Assembly (NCBI RefSeq): GCF_020687245.1
Contig: NZ_JAJEQG010000018.1
Location: forward strand, 1-57,644
DNA length: 57,644 nucleotides
Direction: 5' to 3'
Source of the DNA: Faecalibacterium longum CLA-AA-H243
Lineage (GTDB): Bacteria > Bacillota > Clostridia > Oscillospirales > Ruminococcaceae
Shown here: positions 32,784 to 40,857 of the stretch, in pieces
Numbering within the stretch: position 1 is the stretch's first letter
Layout: each line of letters starts with the position of its first letter
Notes under the pieces: model-generated
Seen by the model: the letters and a program-made list of their open reading frames with translations, nothing else
What the model was told of the DNA's origin: nothing
Databases searched by the model: none
Translations under genes and position numbers: made by a program

Positions 32784-33425
32784 TTACAGAACATCTCGGT
32801 CAGGGTTACTTTTGTGGGGAACCGAATCAGCTTTGACAGGTGCATCTTCTTTCTTCACCATGTCATCCGGCAGGGGAAGCGCCATAATGCTGCGCCCCAT
32901 GCGTACAAAAGTCTCAGGCTGATGAAAGTGTTCCTCAAACTGCTTCATCAGTTCCGGGGACAGAGAACAAAAATCATCCTCGCCCAATCCCACAACCAGA
33001 AAATCACCGGCGATAATGTCATAAATATCGCCGTCATCATCACGCAGCGCACGGTTCAGTTCTTTGCCTACGAGTTTACCTTCGTCGTGCATCACCAGTG
33101 CAACCGGCTCATTGAACGGATAAGTTGCCTCAATATCGCCACCTACGGCTTTCTGCAAATCCTCCAGCTCACAGCCGATCTGCACAGCCTGCGGATACAT
33201 GAACGGCTTTACCAGCAACACATTCATGGTATCTGCCTGTTCTTTCTGAACCTCCCGTTCCTCGGTCGTGCCGAACGCAACACCGGTAAAGTTTTCGGAG
33301 TCCAGAATGTACTCCGAATTGTAATAAGCGGCTCTAACCTGTTCCTCTGCCGCATCGTGAGATTCTGCTTGCACCGTAACCGTTTTCTCCAAGGTTTCGG
33401 TGATCTTCACATCGTATTCTTTCAA
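32784..33425 (-). CDS. DpnD/PcfM-DUF3846 fusion protein
   Basis: A 213-residue protein. Residues 1-50 (MKEYDVKITETLEKTVTV then A..YYNSEYILDSENFTG) match the DpnD/PcfM domain; residues 65-165 (VLLVKPFMYPQAVQIGCELE, then GDIEATYPF) match DUF3846. TTG 33425 sits behind CGGAGG. It starts the coupling-protein sub-operon after a terminator. Function unknown; common in CTn elements. Confidence 0.8.
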   Translation of the reverse strand: MKEYDVKITETLEKTVTVQAESHDAAEEQVRAAYYNSEYILDSENFTGVAFGTTEEREVQKEQADTMNVLLVKPFMYPQAVQIGCELEDLQKAVGGDIEATYPFNEPVALVMHDEGKLVGKELNRALRDDDGDIYDIIAGDFLVVGLGEDDFCSLSPELMKQFEEHFHQPETFVRMGRSIMALPLPDDMVKKEDAPVKADSVPHKSNPDRDVL

Positions 33426-33451
33426 GTTTCGATACCTCCGTTTCTTTGGAA

Positions 33452-33500
33452 ATAAGAAAAGCGACCATCCATGAACCTGTTACAGTTCATAAATAGTCGC
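33452..33500 (-). terminator. Terminator of the rep-par operon
   Basis: GCGAC and ATGAAC arms pair with GTTCAT and GTCGC, and the minus strand continues TTTTCTTATTT. It overlaps the stop codon of the 175-residue gene and marks the end of the replication-partition unit. Confidence 0.8.
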
Positions 33501-34007
33501 ATCCACATCGGCTAAAAGCTCGAACAAGCAAATATCGTCCAGTTCGCAAATCAGGGAACCCATGTCGAAGAAAATATCGTCCTCGCATTCCACCGTAGTA
33601 ACCACGCTGCGGTGTTCGTTAAGACAAATGGCTTCTTCCTTGTCCATCGTGATCGTAGACATACAGGACACCACATAGAATGTCATATCTTCTGCTAACC
33701 ACAGCTCCTTGCTCTGAATCGTGCGAACTTTTTCATCGCCGCTCATATCTTCTACATAGGACAGAAGCCGCACGGCTCTGCTGTTCAGAAGTACCTTTCC
33801 CTGATAGTCGATACCCTCACCAGCAGAGGACAATACTCGATACTCGCTAATCATCTCGGCATTTTTCTGAAACGACTTTGCCAGAAGCGCAGGAGAAATA
33901 TCATCGAACTCCTCACTGTAGTTTACGAGCATATCTACCATATAATCAGGATCGCAAAGGTCGTAGAGTTCTTCCAAAGCGCCCTGAATGTTTTTGGGTG
34001 TAAACAT
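33480..34007 (-). CDS. Acidic ICE protein of unknown function (175 aa)
   Basis: A soluble, strongly acidic protein (MFTPKNIQGALEELYDLCD...) downstream of parB, 8 bases away. No recognisable motif; acidity might mimic DNA, but that is speculation. ATG 34007 with AAGGT upstream. Confidence 0.65.
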   Translation of the reverse strand: MFTPKNIQGALEELYDLCDPDYMVDMLVNYSEEFDDISPALLAKSFQKNAEMISEYRVLSSAGEGIDYQGKVLLNSRAVRLLSYVEDMSGDEKVRTIQSKELWLAEDMTFYVVSCMSTITMDKEEAICLNEHRSVVTTVECEDDIFFDMGSLICELDDICLFELLADVDATIYEL

Positions 34008-34015
34008 TTTTTACC

Positions 34016-34942
34016 TTACCTTTCCATTGATTTTTCTCTTTTTTTCTGCCATTGCTCCAAAAGCTGAATGATTTTATCCTCCATCTGCTTGTTGGTATAG
34101 GACTTCGGGAAGTATTTTCGCAACGAATCCGTTTTGAAGGTTACTCTGTCCAGCTCTCCCTTCTTGATTTCATTCATAATCTCGCACATCGCATCCAGCG
34201 TACACTCGCCCTCCTGTGCGAGCTTTTTAATTCGCTGTGCTTGCGAAAGGGAAGGAGCTGCTTGAGCATAATCCATTGCAGAAAGAAAATCCTTCTGTTC
34301 TTCACTTGCCAGATAGGAAAGCTCCACCGCAGGATTGAATTTGATCTGACCCGTATCTACCATATCCAGCAGTTCCGGAATCAGTTCGGTCAGACGGATA
34401 TAACGGTGTACCTGATTTCTGCTTTCTCCTGCCTCCTGACCGACTATATCCATTGCCTGCAACTTCATCCCAACTTGGGATGAAGTTAAATCGGTGCGTT
34501 GACCTTGATGTTTAATCGCATCCAGCTTCATCTTATAAGCAAATGCTCTTTCACTCGGCAGGATACTCTCCCTCTGCAAATTCGCATCAACCATCAAAAT
34601 AATGGCTGCATCATCGTCCAGGTCACGAACAATCGCAGGCATGGTTTCCTTACCCGCAAGCTCCGATGCCCGGTGCCGCCTGTGACCAGAAACGATTTCA
34701 TAACCACCGTCGGGGTCAGGACGGACAATCGCAGGAGTGAGAACTCCGAAATCTCGGACGCTCTCTGCCGTTTTCATCATTTCTTCATCATCAACCACAC
34801 GGAAGGGGTGTCCCTCAAAGGGGTGTAGCTCAGAAAGCGGAATTTCCTGCACACGCTCCTGCTGGGCTTCAGCTCTGGATTGATCGGTGGAGAAAATATC
34901 ATCGTACCCCTTCAAGCTGATGTTTGCGCCTTTTTTCTGCAT
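34016..34942 (-). CDS. parB: ParB/Spo0J-family partition protein
   Basis: A 308-residue ParB. N-terminal ParB domain with LHPFEGHPFRVVDD and GHRRHRASELAG (about residues 87-98), the CTP-binding motif; a helix-turn-helix near 165-190 (AGESRNQVHRYIRLTEL); and a helical C-terminus. It overlaps parA by 44 bases. Together they could segregate the excised circular ICE. Confidence 0.93.
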   Translation of the reverse strand: MQKKGANISLKGYDDIFSTDQSRAEAQQERVQEIPLSELHPFEGHPFRVVDDEEMMKTAESVRDFGVLTPAIVRPDPDGGYEIVSGHRRHRASELAGKETMPAIVRDLDDDAAIILMVDANLQRESILPSERAFAYKMKLDAIKHQGQRTDLTSSQVGMKLQAMDIVGQEAGESRNQVHRYIRLTELIPELLDMVDTGQIKFNPAVELSYLASEEQKDFLSAMDYAQAAPSLSQAQRIKKLAQEGECTLDAMCEIMNEIKKGELDRVTFKTDSLRKYFPKSYTNKQMEDKIIQLLEQWQKKREKSMER

Positions 34943-35726
34943 TGTTTAACACCTCCTTCGTCAGAATTTTATAGGCTTCGGCAACTTTGCCTTTGGGATC
35001 ATGCTTGAAGATACTGGTTCCCTCTGCGCTGATTTCCTCTGCACGGACAGAGCGGGGAATGTCGGTCTTGTAAACCTTCAGCTTTCCGCCGTAGCTCTCC
35101 CGAATCAGATTGCTGATGTCTTTGGAGTAGTTGGTGCGGCTGTCCACCATCGTCAGAAGAATCCCTTCAATCCTCAGTTTCGGGTTGATTTGCCTCTTGA
35201 CCTTGTTGATGGTTCCAAGCAGCTGTTCCAGACCCTTTGCAGGAAGGTATGCTGCCTGAACCGGTATCAGCACATTGTCGGCAGCTGCCAACGCATTGAC
35301 GGTCAGCATACCCAAAGACGGCATACAGTCAAGAAGAATGTAATCATAATTCTGTTTGACTGTATCCAGGTATTGCCGGAGAATGGTTTCCCGGCTCATG
35401 GCATTGACCAGTGCTACCTCCATACCTGAGAGTTCGATGTTGGACGGCACCAAATCAACGCCCTCCGGATGATGAAGAATCCCTTCATCGGGAGTAATAG
35501 GGTTTTCCATCATAATCTTTCCCATCAGATCGGAAAGTGTCGGAGACAGATCATCCGGGCAGGGATTGCCCAAACTGACCGTCAGGGAAGCCTGGGGATC
35601 GGTGTCTACCAGAAGCACCTTTTTTCCTTCAAGAGCCAAGCCAACGCCCAGATTCTCGGTGGTGGTGGTCTTTCCAGTGCCTCCTTTCTGATTGACCACC
35701 GCAATGATGGTTGCTTTTTTCGACAT
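34899..35726 (-). CDS. parA: ParA/Soj-family partition ATPase
   Basis: A 275-residue Walker-type ATPase with deviant Walker A KGGTGKTTTTENL (about residues 14-26), switch DTDPQASLT and LLDCMPSLG. ATG follows AAGGAGAGTGA. Placed between the initiator gene and parB in the classic rep-par order. Confidence 0.95.
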   Translation of the reverse strand: MSKKATIIAVVNQKGGTGKTTTTENLGVGLALEGKKVLLVDTDPQASLTVSLGNPCPDDLSPTLSDLMGKIMMENPITPDEGILHHPEGVDLVPSNIELSGMEVALVNAMSRETILRQYLDTVKQNYDYILLDCMPSLGMLTVNALAAADNVLIPVQAAYLPAKGLEQLLGTINKVKRQINPKLRIEGILLTMVDSRTNYSKDISNLIRESYGGKLKVYKTDIPRSVRAEEISAEGTSIFKHDPKGKVAEAYKILTKEVLNNAEKRRKHQLEGVR

Positions 35727-35732
35727 TTATCG

Positions 35733-36662
35733 TCACTCTCCTTCCTCTCGCTTCATTTTCAATTTCTTAAATCCTCCTTCCAAATATCCGTGTGACATAT
35801 CGTGCCGAACAAGAGCATCGTAGTAGGTGTCTATTGTCGTCGGCGCATTGTATATCGTAGTCAGCATATACTGACGGATATTTCTAATCTTTGTGGTGTT
35901 CTCCTTGAAGCAGTCCATAACATATCGAATGTGTTCGGCATTCAGTTTCATAAACCGACTGCGGACAATTTCTGCCGGACGCTCCTCTGCACCAATGCGA
36001 ATCAACGGTCGCTTCGTGCAAACTGTTTCAACGATCAACTCCAGAATGTTATCCAGCATTTCGGAATCGTAAGGGTAATCCTTCTTCAACAAATCCATAC
36101 TGAGCTGATCCGAGAAATAATCAAAGTATTCTTGATACCGGTCATTCTCGTCCATCATTCCACCATTTCCGGAAGGAAAGATAGAATCAGTATCACTAAA
36201 TTCAGTATTTTTAATATCAGTATTATTACATTGTGATTTCGGAAGTTCTTGAGTTGTGATTTCCATTGTTCCAGAATTGTGATTTTCACAATTCAAGAGT
36301 TGTGAATCCACAGCAGAGATAAAGTTCTTCACATAGATCAGGTTGGGCTTTCCCAAACCCTGGCGCTTACGTTCAATCAATCCTGCTTTCTTCTCAAGTT
36401 CACTGAGCAGCTTGATAGCCTTTTGTTCAGCACAGTTCAGAGCCATCTTCGCTTCGTCGATTGTAAAAATGATATACACTCTACCGTTTTTATCTATCCA
36501 ACCATTCTTGGCAGACAGGCTCATGCGGTCAAGCAAAATGCCATACAGCATCTTGGCATCGGCAGAAATATTCCAGAACCTCTCGTTCGTGAACAACACC
36601 TTCGGAACTCGATAGAATGTGAATAGATCGGATTGCTGACCGTAAAAATAATCAAAACTCAC
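35733..36662 (-). CDS. RepA_N-type replication initiator (DUF6017)
   Basis: A 309-residue protein with the RepA_N opening (FYRVPKVLFTNERFWNISAD; winged helix, about residues 15-110) and a C-terminal DUF6017-like domain. GTG 36662 overlaps the previous stop (GTGA). RepA_N proteins initiate plasmid-type replication, so the ICE can probably replicate while excised. Confidence 0.88.
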   Translation of the reverse strand: MSFDYFYGQQSDLFTFYRVPKVLFTNERFWNISADAKMLYGILLDRMSLSAKNGWIDKNGRVYIIFTIDEAKMALNCAEQKAIKLLSELEKKAGLIERKRQGLGKPNLIYVKNFISAVDSQLLNCENHNSGTMEITTQELPKSQCNNTDIKNTEFSDTDSIFPSGNGGMMDENDRYQEYFDYFSDQLSMDLLKKDYPYDSEMLDNILELIVETVCTKRPLIRIGAEERPAEIVRSRFMKLNAEHIRYVMDCFKENTTKIRNIRQYMLTTIYNAPTTIDTYYDALVRHDMSHGYLEGGFKKLKMKREEGE

Positions 36663-36793
36663 ACGGCTTCACCACCTTCTTTCTGCGGAAAACTTTCTGT
36701 TGTCAGCGGAATGCTGCGGAAAGTCGTATCCGTCTTTTCGTAAGGACATCGGGCAAAATAGTAGAAGCGGTATTCCTGTTCATACACATCCAT
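36659..36793 (-). CDS. Small ICE protein (44 aa)
   Basis: A 44-residue peptide (MDVYEQEYRFYYFARCPY...) starting at ATG 36793, one base after the stop of the Cys-rich gene, and overlapping the GTG of the initiator gene. It is probably translated by coupling. Function unknown. Confidence 0.55.
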   Translation of the reverse strand: MDVYEQEYRFYYFARCPYEKTDTTFRSIPLTTESFPQKEGGEAV

Positions 36794-36794
36794 A

Positions 36795-37019
36795 TCAACG
36801 AAGCCCCACTTCACGCATAACCTTCTTCGTACACCAACCAATGCACGGGTGATCTCGCCCATAGGGACAGCCATCACATTCCGACTTGGGTTTCGGCGGC
36901 AAAGAGATTAAGTAGTAGCAATTATTTCTACCCAGACGGCAGCCCTTTCTGCCATTCGTCCAGAAGTAGCAGTAATGACAGTCGCTCGGCTTGTCTGCGG
37001 TATAAACAGGCTTGCTCAA
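36795..37019 (-). CDS. Cys-rich putative zinc-binding protein, first gene of the ICE operon
   Basis: A 74-residue protein starting at TTG 37019, selected because GGAGGTG lies 7 bases upstream; ATGs at 37052 and 37064 have no ribosome site. Its Cys pattern (CHYC, C-x5-C variants in GCRLGRNNC, CDGC, PCIGWC) suggests two structural zinc sites. It leads the rep-par operon downstream of an attenuator-like hairpin and might be a regulator. Confidence 0.65.
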   Translation of the reverse strand: MSKPVYTADKPSDCHYCYFWTNGRKGCRLGRNNCYYLISLPPKPKSECDGCPYGRDHPCIGWCTKKVMREVGLR

Positions 37020-37064
37020 ATAAAACACCTCCAATCTCTTGTATTTGCCCATGGGTTTGGGCAT

Positions 37065-37112
37065 AAAAAAAGAGCGCCTATCCATCCCCAATGCGGGGCA
37101 AATAGACGCTCT
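37065..37112 (-). terminator. Attenuator-like terminator in the leader of the ICE operon
   Basis: Arms 37071-37081 and 37102-37112 form an 11-bp stem (one G-U pair) enclosing a CCCC/GGGG inner hairpin and are followed by T6-7 on the minus strand. It lies between a likely promoter and the first gene, so transcription must read through it. Confidence 0.75.
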
Positions 37113-37133
37113 ATGTACATAACGATATTTAAT

Positions 37134-37162
37134 TTTATCTGCTATAACTGCATGGTATTCAA
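37134..37162 (-). promoter_or_regulatory. Possible promoter of the ICE rep-par operon
   Basis: Minus-strand TTGAAT (37157-37162), 17-base spacer and a weak GATAAA (37134-37139), just upstream of the hairpin. The remaining 37163-37380 is AT-rich and shows no gene. Confidence 0.45.
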
Positions 37163-37382
37163 AACATCCGCCTTTTTTGATTAGCTGGATTTTTGGCACG
37201 ATTTTGGGGCTGATTAGCAGGAAGGGCATTTTCATTAGCAAGAACAGCCCGTTTTCTGCTAAAAATTAGCTGGCGATTTTGTCTTATAACAACCGTTCGA
37301 TTCTGGAGGGGTTGTCAAAAATCAAATTTTGGAGTAGAATTTTATCTCATACAGTGAAAGAGCTTTTTCGTAGCTTTTTATA

Positions 37383-37422
37383 TAAGAAAAGCCGAAAACC
37401 CTTGAAAACAAAGGCTTTCGGC
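37383..37422 (-). terminator. Terminator downstream of tRNA-Arg
   Basis: GCCGAAAGCC pairs with GGTTTTCGGC (one mismatch) around an AAGG/CCTT inner stem, followed by TTTTCTTAT on the minus strand, 10 bases after the tRNA 3' end. Confidence 0.8.
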
Positions 37423-37431
37423 GTTGTTCAC

Positions 37432-37508
37432 TGGCGTCCATAAGAGGATTTGAACCTCCGACCCCACGCTTAGGAGGCGTGTGCTCTATCCAGCTGAGCT
37501 ATATGGAC
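37432..37508 (-). tRNA. tRNA-Arg(CCU)
   Basis: A complete 77-base cloverleaf including encoded CCA. Acceptor GTCCATA/TATGGAC pairs perfectly, D-arm TAGCTCAGCTGGATAGAGC, anticodon stem CACGC/GCGTG with loop CTCCTAA (anticodon CCU), and T-loop TTCAAAT. Its 3' end faces the ICE, the usual orientation for an ICE integrated into a tRNA 3' end. It reads AGG codons. Confidence 0.96.
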
Positions 37509-37588
37509 GTGTCTGATATATGATTATAGCCCGATCAAAGTCGAACTGCAATCCCTTATTTAGTTTTTTTTGAGGTGGCCGTTGTAAC

Positions 37589-37633
37589 GCAACCTTAGGA
37601 GGCGAACGCTCTATCCTGCTGAGCTACAGAGAC
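37589..37633 (-). pseudogene. Degenerate tRNA-Arg-like 5' half (copy 1)
   Basis: On the minus strand from 37633: GTCTCTG, a D-arm TAGCTCAGCAGGATAGAGC and an anticodon loop CTCCTAA. The 3' half is replaced after CCTAAGGTTG, and the anticodon stem no longer pairs. It looks like a scar of recombination inside the tRNA. Confidence 0.7.
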
Positions 37634-37692
37634 TTATATTAAATTGAGACTGGCAACGATCACTTTTCCCCGTAAGGCAGCTGGTAGAGCAC

Positions 37693-37735
37693 AACCTTAG
37701 GAGGGGGACGCTCTATCCAACTGAGCTACTGAGAC
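37693..37735 (-). pseudogene. Degenerate tRNA-Arg-like 5' half (copy 2)
   Basis: On the minus strand from 37735: GTCTCAG, TAGCTCAGTTGGATAGAGC, then CTCCTAAGGTTG with the 3' half missing. The sequence beyond it (37675-37692) resembles a D-arm in the opposite direction (GCAGCTGGTAGAGC). It shares the breakpoint CCTAAGGTTG with copy 1. Confidence 0.7.
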
Positions 37736-37776
37736 ACATTACAGATATGATACCGCAAACAGCGCACAAAATCAAG

Positions 37777-37805
37777 TTGAATCGGAGAGAAAAAAGGTGT
37801 ATCCT
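37777..37805 (+). promoter_or_regulatory. Probable promoter of trkH
   Basis: TTGAAT (37777-37782), 17-base spacer, TATCCT (37800-37805). The leader to the ATG at 37902 is about 90 bases and GC-rich. Confidence 0.55.
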
Positions 37806-37901
37806 ATAAAGAGAGGCTCCTGCGCCGGGAAACTTTGCGCAGGGGCGGCAGAACGACTCGCCCCTCTGGCTGCTGGCCGGGGGGAGCCCCGGGAGGTTGC
37901 A

Positions 37902-39287
37902 ATGGGAAAAAACAAAACCAAAAAGCGGACACGCCGGCCCAACAAGGGCTGGCTGGCGGGCAGCAGTGCGACGCAGACCATCTGCAGCAGCTTTCTGCTG
38001 GTCATCGCGGTGGGGACGCTGCTGCTTACCCTGCCCATTTCCAGCAGGACGGGGCGGCTGGGCGTCATCGACGCCATGTTCACCGCCACCAGTGCCACCT
38101 GCGTGACGGGCCTCGTCGTGCGGGATACATGGAGTCAGTTTTCGCTGTTCGGGCAGGTAATCATCCTGATGCTCATTCAGGTGGGAGGCCTCGGCCTTGT
38201 CACCCTCACCAGCTTCTTCGCGCTGGCGGCCCGGCGGCGGATGGGCTTCCGCGACCTGCGGCTGCTGGGCGAGAGCGTCTCGGCAGACGGCCTGTCCAAG
38301 GCCACTGAGGTGCTGAAGATCGTCATCAAGCTGGCGGCGGCTTTCGAGGCCGTGGGCATCGTGCTGCTGCTCTTCGCATTCGTGCCACAGTTCGGCGCAG
38401 AGGGTGTGTGGGTCAGCGTGTTCACGGCCATCTCGGCTTTCTGCAACGCAGGATTTGACCTCTTCGGACGGTTTGGCGCCTACTCCTCGCTGGTGCCGTA
38501 CGTCAACAACTACTATGTGCAGGCTGTCATCATGTTCATGATCATGGCCGGTGGTCTGGGCTTCATGGTCTGGGTGGAGCTGGCAGAGTACCGCAAAAAG
38601 CGGCGGCTCTCTCTCCACGCGAAAGTCGTGTTGCAGTTCTCGGTCATCTTCTGGGTGGGCGGCGCGGTGCTGCTGGCCCTGCTCGAGTGGTCGAACCCCA
38701 GGACGATGGGCGGCCTGTCCGTCCCGGGCAAGATAATGGCGGCGCTGTTCCAGTCGGTATCCACCCGTACTGCGGGTATGAACACCATCGACCTCGCGGC
38801 CTGCAGCCCCATCAGCAAGCTGCTGATGAGCGTGCTGCAGTTCATCGGTGCGGCTCCCGGTTCGACGGGCGGCGGCGTCAAGGTGACGACCTTCGCGGTG
38901 CTCATCCTGACCATCCGCAGCGTGGCACAGGGCCGCGACGACTGCGTCATCGGCGGCCACCACATCGAGTCCAAGACGGTCTACCGCGCTCTGACCATCA
39001 TCGTCATCGGCGCGGTGGCGGCGTTCGGCTCTGCCGTCGTGGTGTACTACAACACCGCAGAGACTGTGTCGGTCATCGACTGCATCTTCGAGTCCTGCTC
39101 GGCGTTCGGTACGGTGGGCCTGTCGGTGGGTGTCACTGGACAGCTGAACACCGGCGCGAAGCTGCTGTATATGGCCTGTATGTTCATGGGCCGCGTTGGC
39201 CCGGTGTCGCTGGCGATCAGCTTGACGGCAAAGCCCGACGACAACAAGCGCAAAGTCCTCCCGGTGGGTCACATCAACGTAGGTTAA
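37902..39287 (+). CDS. TrkH/KtrB-family potassium uptake channel subunit
   Basis: A 461-residue membrane protein with about ten helices and the four P-loop repeats of the Trk/Ktr/HKT superfamily; selectivity-filter-like segments are TSATCVTGL, ISAFCNAGFD, VSTRTAGMNT and CSAFGTVGLS. It passes K+ into the cell with a cytosolic KtrA/TrkA gate, which is not encoded in the window. The start is ATG 37902, 5 bases after GGGAGG; the upstream in-frame ATG lacks a site. It is the first chromosomal gene beside the ICE. Confidence 0.92.
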   Translation: MGKNKTKKRTRRPNKGWLAGSSATQTICSSFLLVIAVGTLLLTLPISSRTGRLGVIDAMFTATSATCVTGLVVRDTWSQFSLFGQVIILMLIQVGGLGLVTLTSFFALAARRRMGFRDLRLLGESVSADGLSKATEVLKIVIKLAAAFEAVGIVLLLFAFVPQFGAEGVWVSVFTAISAFCNAGFDLFGRFGAYSSLVPYVNNYYVQAVIMFMIMAGGLGFMVWVELAEYRKKRRLSLHAKVVLQFSVIFWVGGAVLLALLEWSNPRTMGGLSVPGKIMAALFQSVSTRTAGMNTIDLAACSPISKLLMSVLQFIGAAPGSTGGGVKVTTFAVLILTIRSVAQGRDDCVIGGHHIESKTVYRALTIIVIGAVAAFGSAVVVYYNTAETVSVIDCIFESCSAFGTVGLSVGVTGQLNTGAKLLYMACMFMGRVGPVSLAISLTAKPDDNKRKVLPVGHINVG

Positions 39288-39290
39288 ACA

Positions 39291-39338
39291 AAAAGCGGGC
39301 GCTCCACCTGTCCGGAGAGACAGAGGAGCGCCCGCTTT
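39291..39338. terminator. Bidirectional terminator
   Basis: AAAGCGGGCGCTCC pairs with its complement at 39325-39338; it is flanked by A4 and T3 runs and serves the convergent trkH and reductase genes. Confidence 0.85.
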
Positions 39339-39344
39339 CACTCA

Positions 39345-40496
39345 TTATAAATTGTCCAGTTCCGTCTGGAGCTTTGCAAGAGAGTCCCGAATCGGCAGAT
39401 GCTGGGGGCAGATGGCCTCACACTTGCCGCAGCGGACGCAGTGAATGGCCTTTTCGGCATCCGGGAAGCAGGCTGTCCACTGCTGGCGGATGGCGTCCTT
39501 ATTGCCGAACATCCCGAGCTTGTTCCAGATGCTGAAATTGTCCGGAATGTCCACGCCCATGGGGCAGGGCATACAGTAGCGGCAGCCGGTGCAGCCGATT
39601 TTGATGTGGCTGCGCAGGACGTCGGCAGTCTGCCGGATGGCGGCGTTCTCGGCGTCGGTCATGGGGCGGAAATCTCCGAAGGTGGCGAGGTTGTCGTCCA
39701 GCTGGTCTTCTGCGCTCATGCCGGAGAGGACGACCTTCACATTTTTGTGGCTGGCCACCCAGCGCAGCGCCCACGAGGCCGCGCTGGCGTCGGCGTCCAG
39801 TGCATTCAGCGGCGCGGCAGCGTCCGGCGGCAGCTGTGCCAGCGTACCGCCCTTGATGGGCTCCATGATGATGAGGGGAACATTCAGTTCTTCGGTAAGA
39901 GCATAGCCCCGGTCGCCTGCGATCTCCTCGGCACGGTCATCGGTGTCGAGGTAGTTGTACTGCAGCTGGCAGAAGTCCCACGGCTGGTCGCGCAGGATGT
40001 GTTCGAAGCCCGCCGCGTTGTCGTGGCAGGAAAAGCCAAAATTCCGGATGCGCCCGGCGGCCTTCTGCTCCCAGAGCCAGTCCACAATGCCCATCTCTTT
40101 GGCCGCATCGTAGCGGGCTTTGTGCAGGGAATGCAGCAGATAGAAGTCGATGTAGTCCACGCCCAGCCGCTCGAACTGCTTCTCGAAGATGTCTTTGGCC
40201 TCGTCGAGGGTCTTGCAGCTCCACACAGGCAGCTTGGTGGCGAGGTAGAAGCTCTCCCGAGGCCACTTGGCAATGACCCGGCCCACGAAAGGTTCGCTCT
40301 CACCGCCGTGGTAGGGGAAAGCGGTGTCAAAGTAGTTGACGCCCGCCTCCCGGGCAGTGTTCAGCAGCTTTTCGGCCCGTACTTCGTCGATGCGGCCATC
40401 CGGCAGGGTGGGAAAGCGCATACACCCGTAGCCCAGCAGCGAGGTGGAGATGTCCCGCCCGCTGCCGTCTTTTTTCGTCCAATCACGATACTCCAT
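39345..40496 (-). CDS. Aldo/keto reductase with C-terminal 2[4Fe-4S] ferredoxin domain
   Basis: A 383-residue enzyme. The N-terminal TIM-barrel AKR domain has the catalytic set D/Y in FDTAFPYHGG, K in LATKLPVW and H in LLHSLHK. The C-terminus binds two clusters through CTGCRYCMPCPMG and CVRCGKCEAICPQ. Such fusions are typical of anaerobes and probably transfer electrons between NAD(P)H and ferredoxin-type carriers; the substrate is unknown. ATG 40496 is 8 bases from GGAG. Monocistronic. Confidence 0.92.
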   Translation of the reverse strand: MEYRDWTKKDGSGRDISTSLLGYGCMRFPTLPDGRIDEVRAEKLLNTAREAGVNYFDTAFPYHGGESEPFVGRVIAKWPRESFYLATKLPVWSCKTLDEAKDIFEKQFERLGVDYIDFYLLHSLHKARYDAAKEMGIVDWLWEQKAAGRIRNFGFSCHDNAAGFEHILRDQPWDFCQLQYNYLDTDDRAEEIAGDRGYALTEELNVPLIIMEPIKGGTLAQLPPDAAAPLNALDADASAASWALRWVASHKNVKVVLSGMSAEDQLDDNLATFGDFRPMTDAENAAIRQTADVLRSHIKIGCTGCRYCMPCPMGVDIPDNFSIWNKLGMFGNKDAIRQQWTACFPDAEKAIHCVRCGKCEAICPQHLPIRDSLAKLQTELDNL

Positions 40497-40755
40497 AGCC
40501 ATTTCTCCGGCGGGGGTCTGCCCGCCGCTCCTTTGCCCTAAGTATAGCAGGAGAAATTGCGATAGACAAGACGAACACCCCGGCCTGCAGGAAGCCGGGG
40601 TGTTGTATTCGTGCGGGAAATATGATATTCTATAGGTGCTGCCGGTGCAGCAAGGTACTGTCTGCAATGTAGGTGGTCACGCCCTTCCGGCCCTGCGCCG
40701 GGGAGGTGAACTTTTTGCTATCCCCTGACGCATGGTGCGAAAGGGGGGATGTTCC

Positions 40756-40857
40756 ATGACGTTTGAACAGGTCGTATTGCTGCTCTCGCTTCTTGGCGGA
40801 GCGATCTACATCACGTTTCAGATCAGCTGGACCATTTTTAACAGCAAAAAGAAATGA
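40756..40857 (+). CDS. Putative holin-like type I toxin peptide (33 aa)
   Basis: A 33-residue single-span membrane peptide starting MTFEQVVLLLSLLGGAIYIT and ending in a basic Ser-Lys-Lys-Lys tail. This matches the Hol_Tox layout (short polar head, hydrophobic helix, Lys tail). A strong AAGGGGGGAT ribosome site precedes ATG 40756. The stop codon lies inside the terminator stem. Members usually act as membrane toxins controlled by antisense RNA; an antisense gene was not proven. Confidence 0.75.
   Translation: MTFEQVVLLLSLLGGAIYITFQISWTIFNSKKK

Noticed and set aside
36795..37241. Longer 148-residue version of the Cys-rich protein
   Set aside because: It would read through the attenuator hairpin; the TTG at 37019 has the only good Shine-Dalgarno.
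1..37430. Integrase, excisionase or serine recombinase of the ICE
   Set aside because: No recombinase motif was found on either strand; the recombination module is probably left of position 1.
37589..37735. Two further functional tRNA genes
   Set aside because: Their anticodon stems do not pair and the 3' halves are missing.
37713..39341. 542-residue open frame opposite trkH
   Set aside because: His/Arg/Asp-rich composition is typical of the reverse strand of a GC-rich gene; trkH is well supported.
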